Shown here in pieces: positions 62,866 through 64,000 of a DNA stretch of 64,000 nucleotides. The stretch's first letter is position 1. Each line of letters starts with the position of its first letter. The notes under the pieces were generated by a model. That model searched no databases, was not told where the DNA came from, and worked only from the letters and a program-made list of their open reading frames with translations. The stretch is from Leifsonia aquatica H1aii (GTDB lineage: Bacteria > Actinomycetota > Actinomycetes > Actinomycetales > Microbacteriaceae), in the NCBI RefSeq assembly GCF_000633535.1, contig NZ_AYMR01000009.1, forward strand, positions 124,001 through 188,000. The letters run 5' to 3'. Both the position numbers and the translations under genes were made by a program.

Positions 62866-62950
62866 CGCGTCCCCGGCCACCAGCCGTCCCTTCCGGACTT
62901 CTGCACGCAACACGCCGTGCGCGAGCGCGCACACGTCCGGAAGCGATGGC

Positions 62951-63409
62951 TCAGCGGGTGAGGAGGGGGCGCAGCCGGTAGGGGATGAGCTCGCCCATGT
63001 CGAGCGAGGTCTCGGCGCGGACCACGCCCGTCGTCGACTGAATGGCGCCGGTGATCCGGAACAGATCCTCCGCGTCCCGGCTCACCACCCGCAGCAGCAG
63101 GTCGGAGGCGCCGGAGAGCCCGTGCGCCTCCACGATCTCGGGGATGCCGGAGAGGTGCTCGACGATGGCGGCGAGCAGCTGCTGCTGCACGTGCACCGTC
63201 ACGTAGGCCGCCAGTGGATAGCCCGCCGCCCGGGCGTCGATGCGTCGCTCGAACGAGAGGAACGCGCCGTTGCGCTCCAGCTCGGCGACGCGCGCCTGCA
63301 CGGTGTTGCGGCTGAGACCGAGCCGGTCGGCGAGGGAGACGTTGGTCGACCGCGGCTCGTCGGCGAGGGCGACGAGGATGCGGCGGTCGGTGCTGTCGAA
63401 CGTGCGCAT
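62951..63409 (-). CDS. Lrp/AsnC-family regulator
   Basis: 152 aa. Winged helix at the N-terminus (STNVSLADRLGLSRNTVQARVAEL in pieces) and the RAM ligand domain (VTVHVQQQLLAAIVEHLSGI, GASDLLLRVV). It is divergent from a dehydrogenase E1-alpha gene, so it probably controls that operon in response to a branched-chain amino or keto acid. TAGCTT on its coding strand 8 nt before ATG 63409 suggests a very short leader. Confidence 0.9.
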   Translation of the reverse strand: MRTFDSTDRRILVALADEPRSTNVSLADRLGLSRNTVQARVAELERNGAFLSFERRIDARAAGYPLAAYVTVHVQQQLLAAIVEHLSGIPEIVEAHGLSGASDLLLRVVSRDAEDLFRITGAIQSTTGVVRAETSLDMGELIPYRLRPLLTR

Positions 63410-63593
63410 AGTGTGAAAGCTAGCACCGCGAGGCGCCCGGGGATAGTGCAGGGTGCACGGTCGACACGCCGCTGGTTGTGCGTCGTGATCGCGCAGCGTA
63501 GCCTTCCGAATAATTCCGGCAAAGGGGCCGGAGGCCGGAGCGGCCCGTCACGAGCGAGCCGCCCCGGGCATGAGAGTGAAGGTTGCGTGAACC

Positions 63594-64000
63594 GTGACGA
63601 TCGACAATCAGCCTGGTGTGCACCTCGGCCGCGACGGCGGCCTCGACGACGTGCGGCTCCCCGCGGGAGCGGACACCGTCCAACTCCTGACGCCGACGGG
63701 GGAGCGGCTGAGCGACGACCGGTTCGACGGCTGGGTCGCCGACGTCGGACCCGACCAACTGCTCGATCTCTACGAGGACATGGTCGTCATCCGGCGGATC
63801 GACGCCGAGGCGACGGCGCTGCAGCGCCAGGGCGAGCTCGGGCTGTGGCCGCCGCTGCTCGGCCAGGAGGCCTCCCAGATCGGTTCGGGTCGTGCCCTGC
63901 GCTCCGACGACTTCGTCTTCTCGAGCTACCGCGAGCACGGCGTCGCCTACTGCCGGGGCGCCGGCCTGGTCGACCTGCTGCGCGTCTGGCGCGGCACCAC
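63594..64000 (+). CDS. 2-oxo acid dehydrogenase E1 component, alpha subunit, 3' end cut off
   Basis: 135 codons to the window edge, GTG start. The translation DLYEDMVVIRRIDAEATALQ, GELGLWPPLLGQEASQIGSG and RSDDFVFSSYREHGVAYCRG in order are characteristic of pyruvate or branched-chain keto-acid E1 alpha. The thiamine diphosphate motif lies beyond the edge. Probably followed by E1 beta and E2. The 184-bp gap to the Lrp gene contains CCGAATAATTCCGG near 63505, a possible Lrp or promoter element. Confidence 0.88.
   Translation, partial: MTIDNQPGVHLGRDGGLDDVRLPAGADTVQLLTPTGERLSDDRFDGWVADVGPDQLLDLYEDMVVIRRIDAEATALQRQGELGLWPPLLGQEASQIGSGRALRSDDFVFSSYREHGVAYCRGAGLVDLLRVWRGT

Noticed and set aside
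60392-62932. 846-codon open frame on the minus strand
   Set aside because: Antisense to pnp, whose domains are unmistakable; the long frame follows from codon bias.

Overview
The window is high-GC DNA in which nearly every base is coding. Gene content and signals (GTG/TTG starts, DUF5997, DUF3516 helicase, CsoR/CopZ/CopA cluster, long-form DeoC) point to an actinobacterium, most likely family Microbacteriaceae (Leifsonia-like). This is inferred from protein resemblance, not from a database search. I support about 62 protein genes, two of them cut by the window edges. I see no rRNA or tRNA gene, insertion sequence, prophage or CRISPR array.

Layout. 1-4.3 kb: deoxyribose catabolism (SorC-type regulator, deoC, a full aldehyde dehydrogenase and a half-length, cysteine-less partner). 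4.3-7.1 kb: SGNH hydrolase, M20 peptidase and macrodomain protein. 6.9-9.6 kb: copper module csoR / copZ-copA with a perfect CsoR-type operator. 9.7-19.9 kb: RbsD/FucU-like protein, SNF2-type helicase, CYTH protein, pfkA, oxidoreductases, the DUF5997 / HTH-less LysR-domain pair and an FMN-dependent hydroxy-acid oxidase. 19.9-26.6 kb: APC permease, an unusual zinc-knuckle SDR and a Ski2-like helicase. 26.7-31.2 kb: Pit phosphate transporter with a small membrane partner, then two divergent nucleobase permeases. 31.3-43.5 kb: trmB, aldehyde dehydrogenase, aspartase, hydrolases, a glycosyltransferase, an Ada-AlkA fusion, a FAD oxidase, a carboxylesterase and an FKBP. 43.6-48.1 kb: three regulator/enzyme sets (MocR/AhpD-like, TetR/SDR, zinc ADH). 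48.2-50.9 kb: membrane-anchored subtilase, VOC protein, rpsO. 51.0-56.0 kb: a second Pit module, kinase-like protein, YhhN, LtrA and VanZ. 56.0-59.4 kb: acetaldehyde dehydrogenase, DUF779 and their GAF regulator. 59.4-64 kb: fructosamine-kinase-like protein, pnp, an Lrp regulator and the start of a pyruvate/branched-chain E1-alpha gene.

How parts work together. Deoxynucleoside sugar is cleaved by DeoC to glyceraldehyde-3-phosphate and acetaldehyde; the neighbouring dehydrogenases, and the exaC-type enzyme near 57 kb, could oxidise the aldehyde. Copper efflux is self-contained. Tandem 11-nt GTTCAC-type repeats lie upstream of both Pit transporters and between the two nucleobase permeases, which suggests shared PhoP-type control.

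Most unusual points: the two-gene ALDH16-like arrangement in the deo operon; a CsoR with a Cys-His-His metal set; a RbsD/FucU protein without the family's catalytic residues; an SDR with an added Cys4 knuckle and no catalytic tyrosine; the duplicated Pit plus small-membrane-protein module; the Pho-box-like repeats; and a dispersed palindromic repeat found at two gene ends 45 kb apart.
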